Positions 26,646 through 35,365 of a stretch of DNA of 64,000 nucleotides are shown in pieces; within the stretch, counting starts at the first letter, position 1, and the number at the start of each line of letters is the position of its first letter. The notes below the pieces were generated by a model. The model saw only the letters and a list, made by a program, of their open reading frames with translations, made no database searches and had not been told where the DNA came from. Location: NCBI RefSeq assembly GCF_007753265.1, contig NZ_CP036349.1, positions 2,017,363 to 2,081,362 of the forward strand. The letters are read 5' to 3'. The position numbers were made by a program, and so were the translations under genes. The stretch is from Botrimarina mediterranea (GTDB taxonomy: Bacteria; Planctomycetota; Planctomycetia; Pirellulales; Lacipirellulaceae).

Positions 26646-27499
26646 TGGCGGGGCGCGCGGCCGCTACGCCGCTAACGCGCCGCCAGGCGCTCGCCGCGAT
26701 CGTCGCCGGCGCCGCCTGGTCCGTTTCATCGCGCGCCCGCGCTGCGGTCGAGCCGACATGGGTCGATCAACGGCGCGTCGGTCCGTTCGTTTGTCGCTCC
26801 GCGTTTCCTCTGGATGACGCGTTGTTGGCCGACGCCGACCTTGCGAGCCTCGAACGCGAACTGCGACGGGTCCTGGCGCTCGGGCCTTGCAAGAACCAAG
26901 TCGAAGTGGTGCTGCTCAACGACGCCCAGCAGCACCGCCGCTACATCGCCGAACGTCACCCCACGGCGCCCTACCGGCGCGCCCTGTATTACCAAACGAA
27001 GCAGCGGGCCGTGATCTACGCCTACCGGCACTCCGAGCTGGCGATCGACCTGCGACACGAGTGCACGCACGCCCTGCTTCACGCCGACCTGCCGATGGTG
27101 CCGTTGTGGCTCGACGAGGGGTTGGCGGAGTACTTCGAACCCCGTCCGGCCGACCGCGCTCATGGGCCGGATCATCTCGAAGGGGTAGTGTCGGAGGCGG
27201 CGCGGGGTCGGCTGGTAGCGCTAACGACGCTCGAAGCCAAGCACGACCTCGCCGAGATGGCGGACATTGATTACCGCTACGCCTGGGCGTGGACGCACTT
27301 CCTCCTTCACGGCCCGGCTGCCGCCTCGATGCAGTTGTGGGCAACGCTGGCGGCGCTGCGGCGTTACGAGCCGCCAACGCCGATGTCGCAGCGGCTTGCC
27401 GCGACGCTCGGTTCTCCGGAAACAGCGTTTGCGGAGCATTTCCGGGCCTGGCCGCGCGTGTTGCGCGCTTCGCGCCAGCATGCTGGCGCCAGCCGGTGA
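26645..27499 (+). CDS. Tat-exported DUF1570-like gluzincin metallopeptidase
   Basis: 284 residues. The N-terminus has a twin-arginine-like signal (LTRRQALAAIVAGAAW, cleavage near ARA). H138-E-C-T-H142 is the HExxH zinc motif and E162 in WLDEGLAEYFE is the third, gluzincin ligand. It should act as a zinc peptidase outside the cytoplasm. Start and preceding stop overlap (TGATG), so translation is coupled with the CpsB-type phosphatase. Confidence 0.8.
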   Translation: MAGRAAATPLTRRQALAAIVAGAAWSVSSRARAAVEPTWVDQRRVGPFVCRSAFPLDDALLADADLASLERELRRVLALGPCKNQVEVVLLNDAQQHRRYIAERHPTAPYRRALYYQTKQRAVIYAYRHSELAIDLRHECTHALLHADLPMVPLWLDEGLAEYFEPRPADRAHGPDHLEGVVSEAARGRLVALTTLEAKHDLAEMADIDYRYAWAWTHFLLHGPAAASMQLWATLAALRRYEPPTPMSQRLAATLGSPETAFAEHFRAWPRVLRASRQHAGASR

Positions 27500-27679
27500 C
27501 TTTTCCGAACAAGTAGTCCAGGAATAGCTGGAGAATGTCGCTTCCGCTCGCCGATCGCAGCAGTGGTGGATGAAAATGTTCTCTGACGCTGCTGCCCTGC
27601 GCAGGAGCTTTGAACTATTCCTTCGGTCTCGACCGAACGCCTCACGGACGAGTCCCGTCATTACGGAGAGAGGACGAGC

Positions 27680-28234
27680 ATGAAGATTGTTGTCGCCCAA
27701 CGCATCGCCGCGGCGATGGCGTGTTTCGGCATGCTGATTCAGCCCGCGTTGGCGGGCGCCCCGATCGTTGAATCGGCGCCGGCGGTTGCCGATATCGCTC
27801 TGAGCAATGGCGGGGTGTTTGTTGGCAAAGTGGTGACCGCCCAGGGCGCACCGCTCGCCAAGGTTGCTGTCTCGCTGCAACAAGCCGGCAACGAAGTCGC
27901 CAAGACGACGACCGACGCCGAAGGCGTGTTCGCCGTGCAAGGCTTGCGTGGCGGACTGTATCAGGTGGTCTCCGAAGGCGGCGTCGTGTCCTACCGTCTC
28001 TGGGCGGAGAACACCGCTCCCCCGGCCGCCAACCAGTCGGCCCTGATCGTGACCGGCGGCGACGTCGTCAATGGCCAGTACTGCCCTCCGATGGCGCCGT
28101 GCCCGCCCACGCCGAGCAAGGGCGCTGGCGTTCTCGGTTGGATGCGTGAGCACCCGCTGCTGGTCGCCGCTGGCGTCGCGACGGCGATCGCCGTGCCGCT
28201 CGCTCTGGCCGACGACGACGACCCGGCCAGCTGA
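27680..28234 (+). CDS. Secreted carboxypeptidase-regulatory-like domain protein with DDDDPAS tail
   Basis: 184 residues. Signal peptide to about ALA (residue 26), then a beta-sandwich similar to carboxypeptidase regulatory domains (VFVGKVVTAQGAPLAKVAVS, TTDAEGVFAVQGLRGG). The C-terminus has a hydrophobic helix (HPLLVAAGVATAIAVPLALA) directly followed by DDDDPAS and the stop. The paralog at 28383-28946 ends the same way. GAGAGGA precedes the ATG. Function unknown; attached to the cell envelope (inference). Confidence 0.8.
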   Translation: MKIVVAQRIAAAMACFGMLIQPALAGAPIVESAPAVADIALSNGGVFVGKVVTAQGAPLAKVAVSLQQAGNEVAKTTTDAEGVFAVQGLRGGLYQVVSEGGVVSYRLWAENTAPPAANQSALIVTGGDVVNGQYCPPMAPCPPTPSKGAGVLGWMREHPLLVAAGVATAIAVPLALADDDDPAS

Positions 28235-28268
28235 TAGCGTCCACGACTTCGCGATGACTGAACAACAC

Positions 28269-28304
28269 AAACCCCGCCCGCCGGTTCGCCGGAGGGCGGG
28301 GTTT
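28269..28304 (+). terminator. Intrinsic terminator
   Basis: AAACCCCGCCC and GGGCGGGGTTT pair exactly around a 14-base loop that itself can pair (GCCGG/CCGGA). It lies 35 bases after the preceding gene. The symmetric A/T ends allow action in both directions. Confidence 0.85.
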
Positions 28305-28382
28305 GCTATTTGCCGACGTCCGAGAGTTCGCTAGGGTCCCGCTCGCTTGTCACTCCATGACAAATTGATAGCGGAGCCCTCG

Positions 28383-28946
28383 ATGCGTAGCCGTAATTTG
28401 ATGTCCCGTCCGCTGGTCGGCGCCGTGGCTTTGGCGGTTGCCATGGGCCCGACGCTCGCCCGGGCCCAGAACGCCGTCGCCGCCGAACATAAGGCCGCCG
28501 ACGCCCTGGCGGTGGACGTGGCGTTGCACAAGGACGGCCTGTTGATCGGCCAGCTCGTCGGCGCCTCGGGCAAGCCCAGCGCTGACGCGACGGTGCGGCT
28601 GACGCTCGCCGATGGCCGCAAGGCGGAAGCCAAGACCAACGCCGACGGCGGCTTTGCTTTCAAGAACGTGCGGGGAGTCGCCCGCCTCGAAAGCGACAAA
28701 TCCGCACTCTTAGTACGAAGTTGGACCGGCGGAGCGGCCCCTCCCAACGCGACTCCGGCGGTGTTGCTGGTGGAAGGGAGCGAGATCGCCCGAGGTCAGC
28801 ACTACGCCGGCCCCGTCGCCAATAGCACGGTAAGCCACACCAAGCGTCTCTTCGCCAACCCGCTGTTCCTCGCCGGCGTCATCGGCACGGCGGTGGCGAT
28901 CCCCGTTGCGATCCACAACGCCGACGACGACGACCCGGCCAGCTGA
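28383..28946 (+). CDS. Secreted carboxypeptidase-regulatory-like domain protein with DDDDPAS tail (paralog)
   Basis: 187 residues. Signal peptide ending ARA-Q (about residue 30), then a beta-sandwich (GLLIGQLVGASGKPSADATV, KTNADGGFAFKNVRG). The end repeats the architecture of the previous gene: NPLFLAGVIGTAVAIPVAIH then NADDDDPAS. GGAG before ATG 28383 decides the start over an upstream TTG. The two genes are separated by a terminator, so they are tandem paralogs with separate transcripts. Confidence 0.78.
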   Translation: MRSRNLMSRPLVGAVALAVAMGPTLARAQNAVAAEHKAADALAVDVALHKDGLLIGQLVGASGKPSADATVRLTLADGRKAEAKTNADGGFAFKNVRGVARLESDKSALLVRSWTGGAAPPNATPAVLLVEGSEIARGQHYAGPVANSTVSHTKRLFANPLFLAGVIGTAVAIPVAIHNADDDDPAS

Positions 28947-29122
28947 CCGCCGCCCAATCGATCGATCTCGCCATGTCGCTGCAGGCGTCACGTCTTGTCA
29001 GCCGGCGGCACGACGCGGCGCTGACGCCCGCGGTTCTGCTGTTCCGGCGCCACCCGTTGGCCGATCCATGAGGTAGTCGCAAGGACGCGATATTCACGGG
29101 ATCGGCACGCACGGAAGGCGCC

Positions 29123-29686
29123 ATGGCGGTCGGCGATCTGTTCAGGTACGCGGCACGCGCGTTTTTCTCTAAAACGACGCCCACGCCGGAGAAGCAGCTG
29201 CTACGCATCGCGAAGCAGCACGTCATCCGCCGCGTCGTCGAGGTCGGCATCGACTCGGTCGATTCGACGGCACAACTCCTCGACGTCCTCGTCAAACAGG
29301 CGAAGGACGCCCCGGTAAAGTACACGGCGCTCGACCTATTCGACGCCCGGCCGGAGGGGACGCCCGACGCGCCTCTGGTGGGCGTGTACCGGCGGTTCAT
29401 CGCCACCGGCGCCAAGGTTCGGCTGACGCCAGGCGACTTGGCGGCGTCACTCGCCGCGGAGGCAAACAGCCTGTCAGATACCGACCTCCTGCTGCTATCG
29501 GGGGACGCCACCGACGAGGCCCTGGCGCATGCCTGGTTCTATGTGCCGCGAATGTGTCACCCCGGGACTTTGGTCCTCCGCCGCACCGAGGGCGAGACGG
29601 CCGACGCCGCCGGCGAGTGGCAGACGATCCCGCTTACGGAGATCTCCGCCTGGGCTGCAACCCGGCCCGCTCGCCGCGCTGCTTGA
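29123..29686 (+). CDS. Conserved protein with methyltransferase-like Rossmann core
   Basis: 187 residues. VVEVGIDSVDSTAQLLDVL and VKYTALDLFDARPEG resemble the glycine-rich first strand and acidic second strand of class I SAM methyltransferases, but the Gly-rich loop is incomplete (GIDSVDS). Later, LTPGDLAAS and TDLLLLSGDATDEALAHAWFYVPRM form a pattern I associate with planctomycete proteins. Binding of SAM is therefore uncertain. GGAAGG precedes the ATG. Confidence 0.6.
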   Translation: MAVGDLFRYAARAFFSKTTPTPEKQLLRIAKQHVIRRVVEVGIDSVDSTAQLLDVLVKQAKDAPVKYTALDLFDARPEGTPDAPLVGVYRRFIATGAKVRLTPGDLAASLAAEANSLSDTDLLLLSGDATDEALAHAWFYVPRMCHPGTLVLRRTEGETADAAGEWQTIPLTEISAWAATRPARRAA

Positions 29687-29853
29687 TCTCTAAATCGTGT
29701 GACTTATCGCACGGTATCGCGAGCGCGACGCTTTTGGCGGGGGGATCGCTGCCAGTTTGTTGGCGAACCGACTACCATTTGGTTGCGTCCAACGGGAACT
29801 GGCTAGCGTCGGTCTGCCCCCGTATGTGGGGGGGCTCGCTTGCAGGACCCGAA

Positions 29854-31653
29854 ATGCCGAGGACGAACGGACCTCGGCGGGGACCGGCCAGATCGGGAGC
29901 CGCGGTAGTGATCGGAAGCAGTATCGAGAACGCAGAGACCGTCGCCGCCCCCATCAGCATGCTGTCGGCGATCCGGGAGGACTCCGCAACCGCAGGAGCC
30001 GCCACGGGCGCGAAGGAGTCGGGATCGAGAGGTTCTGGCGCCATCAGCGCCGCCGCCCGCGGACTGGTGCGGCTGGTCGAAGGGGGCAGCGTCCACCTCA
30101 GCAGCGAGACCCGTGGCATCTTGCAACGCCGGCTGTTGCTCGCCGCGGCCCTGTTGGCGACTGGGTACGCGGCGTTTCTCATCCGGGGACTGTTCTACTG
30201 GGAGCACACCTACGGCGTTGCCGGCAGCCACATGTTCTGGGTGCACAGCGCGGCGACGGTGCTCACCGGGGCGATCGCCGGCTGGCTGTGGAAGGCGCAG
30301 TCGCTGACGCTCACTCCGCTCCGGATCGCTGAGTGGGCGATCTTCGGCGGCGCCGCGGTCTTCTTCCTGTTCGTGACTCAGAATCGGATCGATCACTCGG
30401 CGAAACTCGAGGAGGGCGCCCACCTGCCGAACGTCGTGGCGCCGTGGCTGCTGCTGCTGTTCACTTACGCCCTGTTCGTCCCGAACAGCTGGCGGCGGGC
30501 GTTAAGATTCCTGGCCCCGGCGGCATTGGCGCCGATCGCGGTCATCCTCTTCCAGAAGGCGCTCTGCCCCGCGTTCCAGGATTGCTACGCCCACGGCGCC
30601 TACAGCGACTACCTCACCGAGCATGCGTTGGAGATGCTCTTCGCGCTGGCGATCGCGGTTGTCGGCGTCCACACGATCAATACGCTGCGGCACGAGGCGT
30701 TCGCCGCCAAGCAGCTCGGGCAGTACCGGCTCAAGCAGAAGCTCGGCTCGGGCGGCATGGGCGAAGTCTATCTGGCCGAGCACCAAATGATGAAGCGCCC
30801 CTGCGCGATCAAGGTGATCCGCCCCGACAAGGCGGGCGACCGCCGTAATCTGGCCCGCTTCGAGCGCGAGGTCCGCTCGACCGCCAAGCTGTCGCATTGG
30901 AACTCGATTGATATCTTCGACTACGGCAGCACGCCCGATGGGACGTTCTATTACGTCATGGAGTATCTGCCGGGGCACAACCTGGGCGAATTGGTGGACC
31001 TTGAAGGAGCGCTGCCCCCGTCGCGGGTCGTTTACCTCATGGACCAGGTTTGTCGCGCGTTGTCGGAGGCCCACGGCATCGGCCTGGTGCACCGCGACAT
31101 CAAGCCGGCGAACATCTTCTGCTCGTACCGCGGCGGCGAATTCGACGTCGCCAAACTACTCGACTTCGGCCTAGCGAAGCCAACGGTCGCCGTCGAAGGG
31201 GACGGCGCCAGCGCGTTCCTCACGCAAGAAGGGGCGCTGACCGGCTCGCCGATGTTTATGTCGCCCGAGCAAGCGACGGCCGAACGGGAGGCCGACGTCC
31301 GCAGCGACATCTACTCGCTGGGCTGCGTGCTCTATTACCTGCTGACGGGCAAGTCGCCGTTCCCGTACGAGCAGGTGGTGAAGGTGATCATCGCCCACGC
31401 CTCGGAGGAAGTCCTCCCGCCCCGGCAGCACAACCCGTTGCTGCCGATCGAGCTAGAGGACATCGTGTTGCGGTGCTTGGAGAAAGACCCCGAACACCGC
31501 TTCCAGACGGTGGACGAACTCCGCCGGGCCTTGATGGACGTGCAGTTTGAGGACAGCTGGTCCCCGGAACGCGCCGCCGAGTGGTGGAACTGCAAAGCGT
31601 GCCCCCAACGCAAGGCGATGGCCGCCGCCGCGATTGAAGCCGCCGCCGTGTGA
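29854..31653 (+). CDS. Membrane Ser/Thr protein kinase, six N-terminal helices and C-terminal kinase
   Basis: 599 residues from ATG 29854 (AGGA upstream); the frame is open 100 codons further but overlaps the preceding gene. About residues 90-285 hold six membrane helices; the kinase starts near 286 (YRLKQKLGSGGMGEVYLAEH), with the Lys in CAIKVIRP, the catalytic loop VHRDIKPANIF near 411 and LLDFGLAKP near 438. It ends in a short tail with WWNCKACP. It phosphorylates Ser/Thr of unknown targets; the helices may sense membrane state. Kinase-first is the usual bacterial order, so this layout is the reverse. Confidence 0.88.
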   Translation: MPRTNGPRRGPARSGAAVVIGSSIENAETVAAPISMLSAIREDSATAGAATGAKESGSRGSGAISAAARGLVRLVEGGSVHLSSETRGILQRRLLLAAALLATGYAAFLIRGLFYWEHTYGVAGSHMFWVHSAATVLTGAIAGWLWKAQSLTLTPLRIAEWAIFGGAAVFFLFVTQNRIDHSAKLEEGAHLPNVVAPWLLLLFTYALFVPNSWRRALRFLAPAALAPIAVILFQKALCPAFQDCYAHGAYSDYLTEHALEMLFALAIAVVGVHTINTLRHEAFAAKQLGQYRLKQKLGSGGMGEVYLAEHQMMKRPCAIKVIRPDKAGDRRNLARFEREVRSTAKLSHWNSIDIFDYGSTPDGTFYYVMEYLPGHNLGELVDLEGALPPSRVVYLMDQVCRALSEAHGIGLVHRDIKPANIFCSYRGGEFDVAKLLDFGLAKPTVAVEGDGASAFLTQEGALTGSPMFMSPEQATAEREADVRSDIYSLGCVLYYLLTGKSPFPYEQVVKVIIAHASEEVLPPRQHNPLLPIELEDIVLRCLEKDPEHRFQTVDELRRALMDVQFEDSWSPERAAEWWNCKACPQRKAMAAAAIEAAAV

Positions 31654-31680
31654 GACCGGCGGCGCTCTGCTCTGAGCATT

Positions 31681-31757
31681 TTGGCGAGCTCCCGATGTTA
31701 ATTGGGGGAGTTGGGCCCGATTCCTCCACCGACTTACGTCGGAGGCTCGTCGCCAAA
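31681..31757. repeat. Inverted repeat, TGGCGAGC...GATGTTAAT family
   Basis: Begins TTGGCGAGCTCCCGATGTTA and ends GGCTCGTCGCCAAA. A homologous element with the same order of blocks lies at 58436-58516. It occupies the gap between the kinase gene and leuC; the rest of that 248-base gap shows nothing else. Confidence 0.65.
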
Positions 31758-31901
31758 TCCGCGGCGCGGCGCTGAACTCTCGCTTTTCCGCAGCTACCGG
31801 TGGGCGAACCGGCGCCTTAAACTAGCTGTCTTGGCCGTTGCTCCCTGCGGCGCCGCCGGCGTCATTGCCCAGCCGCTCTCCCTTTCCGCTTGCGTTCTCC
31901 G

Positions 31902-33308
31902 ATGTCCACGCCCCGTACGCTGTTCGAAAAGATCTGGGACAACCACGTCGTCCACGCCGAAGCCGGCCGATCGACGATTCTCTACATCGACCTCCAGCTC
32001 GTTCACGAGGTCACCAGCGCCCAGGCGTTCGAGGGCCTACGCCTCGCCGGCCGCAAGGTCCGCCAGCCCGCACGAACGGTCGCGACGGCCGACCACAACG
32101 TGCCGACCACCGACCGCAGCCTGCCGATCGTCGACCTGATCAGCAAGCAGCAGATCGACACGCTGACGAAGAACTGCGCCGATTTCGGCATCACCTACTA
32201 CGGCCTCGGGCACCTCAACCAGGGCGTCGTCCACGTGATGGGCCCCGAGCTGGGATACACGCAGCCCGGCATGACAATCGTCTGCGGCGACAGCCACACC
32301 AGCACGCACGGCGCGTTCGGCGCGCTGGCGTTTGGGATCGGCACCAGCGAGGTCGAGCACGTCCTGGCGACCCAGACGCTGTTGCAGCAAAAGCCCAAGA
32401 CCATGGAGCTGCGCGTCGACGGCCAGCTCGGCCCGGGCGTCACGGCCAAGGACATGGTCCTCTACCTAATCGGCGAGCTCACGACCTCCGGCGGCACCGG
32501 TTACTGCCTGGAGTTTACAGGAGACGTCGTCCGGGGCCTGTCGATGGAAGGCCGCATGACGGTCTGCAACATGTCGATCGAAGCGGGCGCCCGTGCGGGC
32601 ATGATCGCCCCGGACGAAACGACCTTCAATTACATCAAGGGCCGCAAGTACGCCCCGCAGGGCGCCGACTGGGACGCCGCGGTCGAGCGCTGGAAGCAAC
32701 TGCCGACCGATCCGGGCGCGAAGTACGACAAGTCGCTTGTCTTTGCCGGCGCTGAAATCGCCCCGCAGGTCAGCTGGGGCACCAACCCCGGCCAGGTGGC
32801 GAGCGTCAACAGCCGCATCCCCAACCCGGCCGACTTCAGCGACCCAACCGACCAGAAGACGACCGCCGCGGCGCTCGACTACATGGGCGTCCAGGCGGGC
32901 CAACCGATCACCGATCTGAAGATCGACCGCGTCTTCATCGGCAGCTGCACCAACGGCCGCATCGAAGACCTCCGTGCGGCGGCCGCCGTCGCGAAGGGGC
33001 ATAAGGTCGCGGGCCACGTCTCGGCGATGGTTGTGCCGGGGTCGGGCGTCGTGAAACAGCAGGCCGAAGAGGAGGGCCTCGACAAGGTCTTCAAGGAAGC
33101 CGGCTTCGAGTGGCGCGAGGCGGGTTGCAGCATGTGTCTGGCGATGAACCCCGACAAGCTCTCCCCCGGCGAGCGCTGCGCGTCCACCAGCAACCGCAAC
33201 TTCGAAGGCCGCCAAGGCCGCGGCGGCCGCACCCACCTGGTGAGCCCCGCGATGGCGGCGGCGGCCGCCTGTGCGGGGCACTTCGTCGATGTTCGGGAGT
33301 GGAGTTGA
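31902..33308 (+). CDS. leuC: 3-isopropylmalate dehydratase, large subunit
   Basis: 468 residues, full length for LeuC. The three Fe-S cysteines are in [12 protein letters not shown] and [10 protein letters not shown]; the aconitase-type blocks [13 protein letters not shown] and ATADHNVPT are present. It isomerises 2- to 3-isopropylmalate with LeuD in leucine synthesis. ATG 31902 begins [13 protein letters not shown]. leuD is not adjacent as usual but 1.3 kb downstream. Confidence 0.97.
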   Translation: MSTPRTLFEKIWDNHVVHAEAGRSTILYIDLQLVHEVTSAQAFEGLRLAGRKVRQPARTVATADHNVPTTDRSLPIVDLISKQQIDTLTKNCADFGITYYGLGHLNQGVVHVMGPELGYTQPGMTIVCGDSHTSTHGAFGALAFGIGTSEVEHVLATQTLLQQKPKTMELRVDGQLGPGVTAKDMVLYLIGELTTSGGTGYCLEFTGDVVRGLSMEGRMTVCNMSIEAGARAGMIAPDETTFNYIKGRKYAPQGADWDAAVERWKQLPTDPGAKYDKSLVFAGAEIAPQVSWGTNPGQVASVNSRIPNPADFSDPTDQKTTAAALDYMGVQAGQPITDLKIDRVFIGSCTNGRIEDLRAAAAVAKGHKVAGHVSAMVVPGSGVVKQQAEEEGLDKVFKEAGFEWREAGCSMCLAMNPDKLSPGERCASTSNRNFEGRQGRGGRTHLVSPAMAAAAACAGHFVDVREWS

Positions 33309-33349
33309 GTTAGACTCGTTAGAGAGGGCCTCAGCCATCCAAGGACGCC

Positions 33350-34066
33350 ATGGACCTAGTCAGCAACACCGCCGCAACTGTGTTCGTCCCGGTGACCTGC
33401 TACACGGGTGACACGGAGACCGGCGTGAAAGTCCCGGCGACCGCCCACACGCACGACGGTTTCCGTGCGTGGGCCGTCTCCGATGATTTTCCCCAGGGCG
33501 TCCGAGCGACCTTCATTGCCGGAGAGATCCTCGTTGATATGAGCCCCGAGTACTTCGAGAGCCACAACTTTCTTAAGACCGAGATCAGCGCCGTCATCTA
33601 CGGCATCGTGCGACAAGAAAAGTTGGGACGGTTCTTCAGCGACGGGGCCCTCATTACCAACGAAGCAGCAGCCCTCTCCTGCGAGCCCGACGCTACTTTC
33701 GTCAGTCACGAGTCTTTCCGCTCAGGTCGCTGCCGCTTAACCGAGGGCGTTTCCCGGCCGAACGACAGCAAGGAACTAGTGGGCTCGCCTGACTGGGTGG
33801 TCGAAATCGTTAGCAAGTCGTCCGTTCGGAAAGACAAGCAACTGCTTCGGAAGGCCTACTTCGACGCCGGCGTGCAGGAGTACTGGCTGATCGACGCATT
33901 GAGTGATCAAGTCGACTTCGAACTGCTCACCCGCGACAACGCCGGCTTCGTCGCAATCGAGCCGCAAGACGGTTGGCTTACCTCGACAGTGTTTTCACGC
34001 GCCTTCCGATTAACTCAACGGCGAGATGCAGCCGGTTACGTCGAGTGGTCACTTGAAGTGAAATAA
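33350..34066 (+). CDS. Uma2 family (DUF820) putative restriction-endonuclease-fold protein
   Basis: 238 residues. The Uma2 landmarks are visible: LVDMSPEYFESHNFLKTEIS, the Asp in CEPDATFVS, the PD-(D/E)XK-like WVVEIVSKSS and the tail QEYWLIDALSD. Catalytic activity is inferred from the fold only. Uma2 genes are numerous, mobile-looking orphans in planctomycetes and cyanobacteria; here it interrupts leuC-leuD, 41 bases after leuC. Confidence 0.85.
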   Translation: MDLVSNTAATVFVPVTCYTGDTETGVKVPATAHTHDGFRAWAVSDDFPQGVRATFIAGEILVDMSPEYFESHNFLKTEISAVIYGIVRQEKLGRFFSDGALITNEAAALSCEPDATFVSHESFRSGRCRLTEGVSRPNDSKELVGSPDWVVEIVSKSSVRKDKQLLRKAYFDAGVQEYWLIDALSDQVDFELLTRDNAGFVAIEPQDGWLTSTVFSRAFRLTQRRDAAGYVEWSLEVK

Positions 34067-34076
34067 TCCTTTCCGC

Positions 34077-34111
34077 TTTCCGCCTTCGGATGAATCCCTT
34101 CACCAGCCACA
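34077..34111 (+). repeat. Left copy of a 35-base direct repeat: duplicated leuD start
   Basis: 34 of 35 bases equal 34622-34656, which carries the leuD leader and first codons. The copy here still reads ATG at 34090 followed by codons for NPFTSHN (leuD: NPFTTHT) and then leaves the leuD sequence. It marks the left border of the segment holding the orphan gene. Confidence 0.9.
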
Positions 34112-34129
34112 ACATTGATGGGGAGTGGA

Positions 34130-34585
34130 ATGCAGTTTCTCTCCGATACCGAAATCAACTCGAGTGCTGAATTATCCCACCTTTCACTGACGGAGTTACT
34201 TGAGAAGTCGCAGTCCTCTTGCCGGCTCGCAATACCTGCCGATGCAAATCACCGTACCCAACTTGCGTGTGAGATCGTGCAAGGGCTTCACGCCAATAAT
34301 CGAGACTCACGATTGCTGGTGAGAACGCTCGGCTGGGGGGTGTGGAACGGCGAGTTCCCTCGGGTGGTCGAGCGATTCCGAAAGTCGTGTGGTGAAAGCC
34401 GCCCGTTGATCGAAGCGCCGCACTTACTGTGCACGCCAGGGGACCTGCAAGACTTCGAAGCTTGGTGCATCATGGGAGTTCTTCAGCTCTGGGACCTGCA
34501 CCTACTGAACTTGGGCAACCACGAGAGCGCCTATTTCAGCCACGACGAGTGGTGCGCCACCACTTGGCAACCCGCTGCCAACTAG
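34130..34585 (+). CDS. Hypothetical protein inserted between leuC and leuD
   Basis: 151 residues from ATG 34130 (GGGGAG upstream); in-frame ATG 34118 is an alternative. No domain recognised. It is Leu/Trp-rich, soluble, with [17 protein letters not shown] early and [20 protein letters not shown] late. Codon use seems less GC-biased than that of the flanking leu genes. It lies between two copies of the leuD start region, suggesting later insertion. Confidence 0.6.
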   Translation: MQFLSDTEINSSAELSHLSLTELLEKSQSSCRLAIPADANHRTQLACEIVQGLHANNRDSRLLVRTLGWGVWNGEFPRVVERFRKSCGESRPLIEAPHLLCTPGDLQDFEAWCIMGVLQLWDLHLLNLGNHESAYFSHDEWCATTWQPAAN

Positions 34586-34621
34586 CGCGGCCTTCATTCT
34601 ATTCCGCCTTCCGCCTTCCCC

Positions 34622-34656
34622 TTTCCGCCTTCGGATGAATCCCTTCACCACCCACA
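34622..34656 (+). repeat. Right copy of the 35-base direct repeat: genuine leuD start
   Basis: Contains CTTCGG and the ATG of leuD at 34635. Matches 34077-34111 at 34 of 35 bases. Confidence 0.9.
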
Positions 34657-35252
34657 CCGGTCTCGTCGTCGCCATGGACCGGGCCAACGTCGATACCGAC
34701 CAAATCATCCCCAAGCAGTTCCTCAAGCGGATCGAGCGGACGGGCTTCGGGCAGTTCCTCTTCTGGGACTGGCGCGCGGACGAGGACGGCAACGAGAACC
34801 CCGACTTCGAGCTCAACAAGCCCGAGGCCAAGGGCGCCAGCGTGCTGCTCGCGCGGCGTAACTTCGGCAGTGGCTCGAGCCGTGAGCACGCGCCTTGGGC
34901 GCTGGAGGACTACGGGTTCCGCGTCATCGTGGCGCCGAGCTTCGCCGACATCTTTTACAACAACTGCTTCAAGAACGGCATGCTGCCGATCGTCCTCAGC
35001 GAAGAGCAGGTCGAGGAGTTGTTTAAGCGGGCCGCTCAGCATGCGAAGGACGCGGGCGGCTACCGGCTGACGGCCGACCTCAACACGCAGACGCTCACCG
35101 ACGAGCACGGCTTCAGGGCGTCGTTCGACGTTGACGCGTTCCGTCGCCACTGCCTGCTTAACGGGTTGGACGATATCGGCTTGACGCTGGAGCACGAGGA
35201 CAAGATCGCCGCCTTCGAGGCGAAGCACGTCCATTTGGCGCCGAGTGCTTAA
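34635..35252 (+). CDS. leuD: 3-isopropylmalate dehydratase, small subunit
   Basis: 205 residues, normal for Leu[16 protein letters not shown] and the [14 protein letters not shown] swivelling-domain block are diagnostic. It completes the isopropylmalate isomerase with LeuC. The start at 34635 fits the family exactly (MNPFTTHTG). Expression together with leuC now depends on read-through across two foreign genes or a new promoter. Confidence 0.97.
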   Translation: MNPFTTHTGLVVAMDRANVDTDQIIPKQFLKRIERTGFGQFLFWDWRADEDGNENPDFELNKPEAKGASVLLARRNFGSGSSREHAPWALEDYGFRVIVAPSFADIFYNNCFKNGMLPIVLSEEQVEELFKRAAQHAKDAGGYRLTADLNTQTLTDEHGFRASFDVDAFRRHCLLNGLDDIGLTLEHEDKIAAFEAKHVHLAPSA

Positions 35253-35267
35253 GCAAGAAAGTTTCCT

Positions 35268-35350
35268 ACGACGGACAGACGGCCATTTCTTCGGGGCAGG
35301 GTTGGCCCAAGTACTAGAGCCGTCGTGTACTTCGTGTCCGTCGTGGTTCA
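35268..35350. repeat. Inverted repeat, ACGACGGACA family
   Basis: Left arm ACGACGGACAGACGGCC, right arm ending TCGTGTCCGTCGTGGTT. Shorter left arm than in the related copy at 17507-17599. It lies between leuD and a secreted protein gene. Confidence 0.65.
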
Positions 35351-35365
35351 ATCTCGGTAGCGCCT

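Noticed and set aside
29554-29853. Additional 100 N-terminal codons for the Ser/Thr kinase
   Set aside because: They overlap the end of the preceding gene in another frame, have no ribosome binding site and are compositionally unlike the rest.
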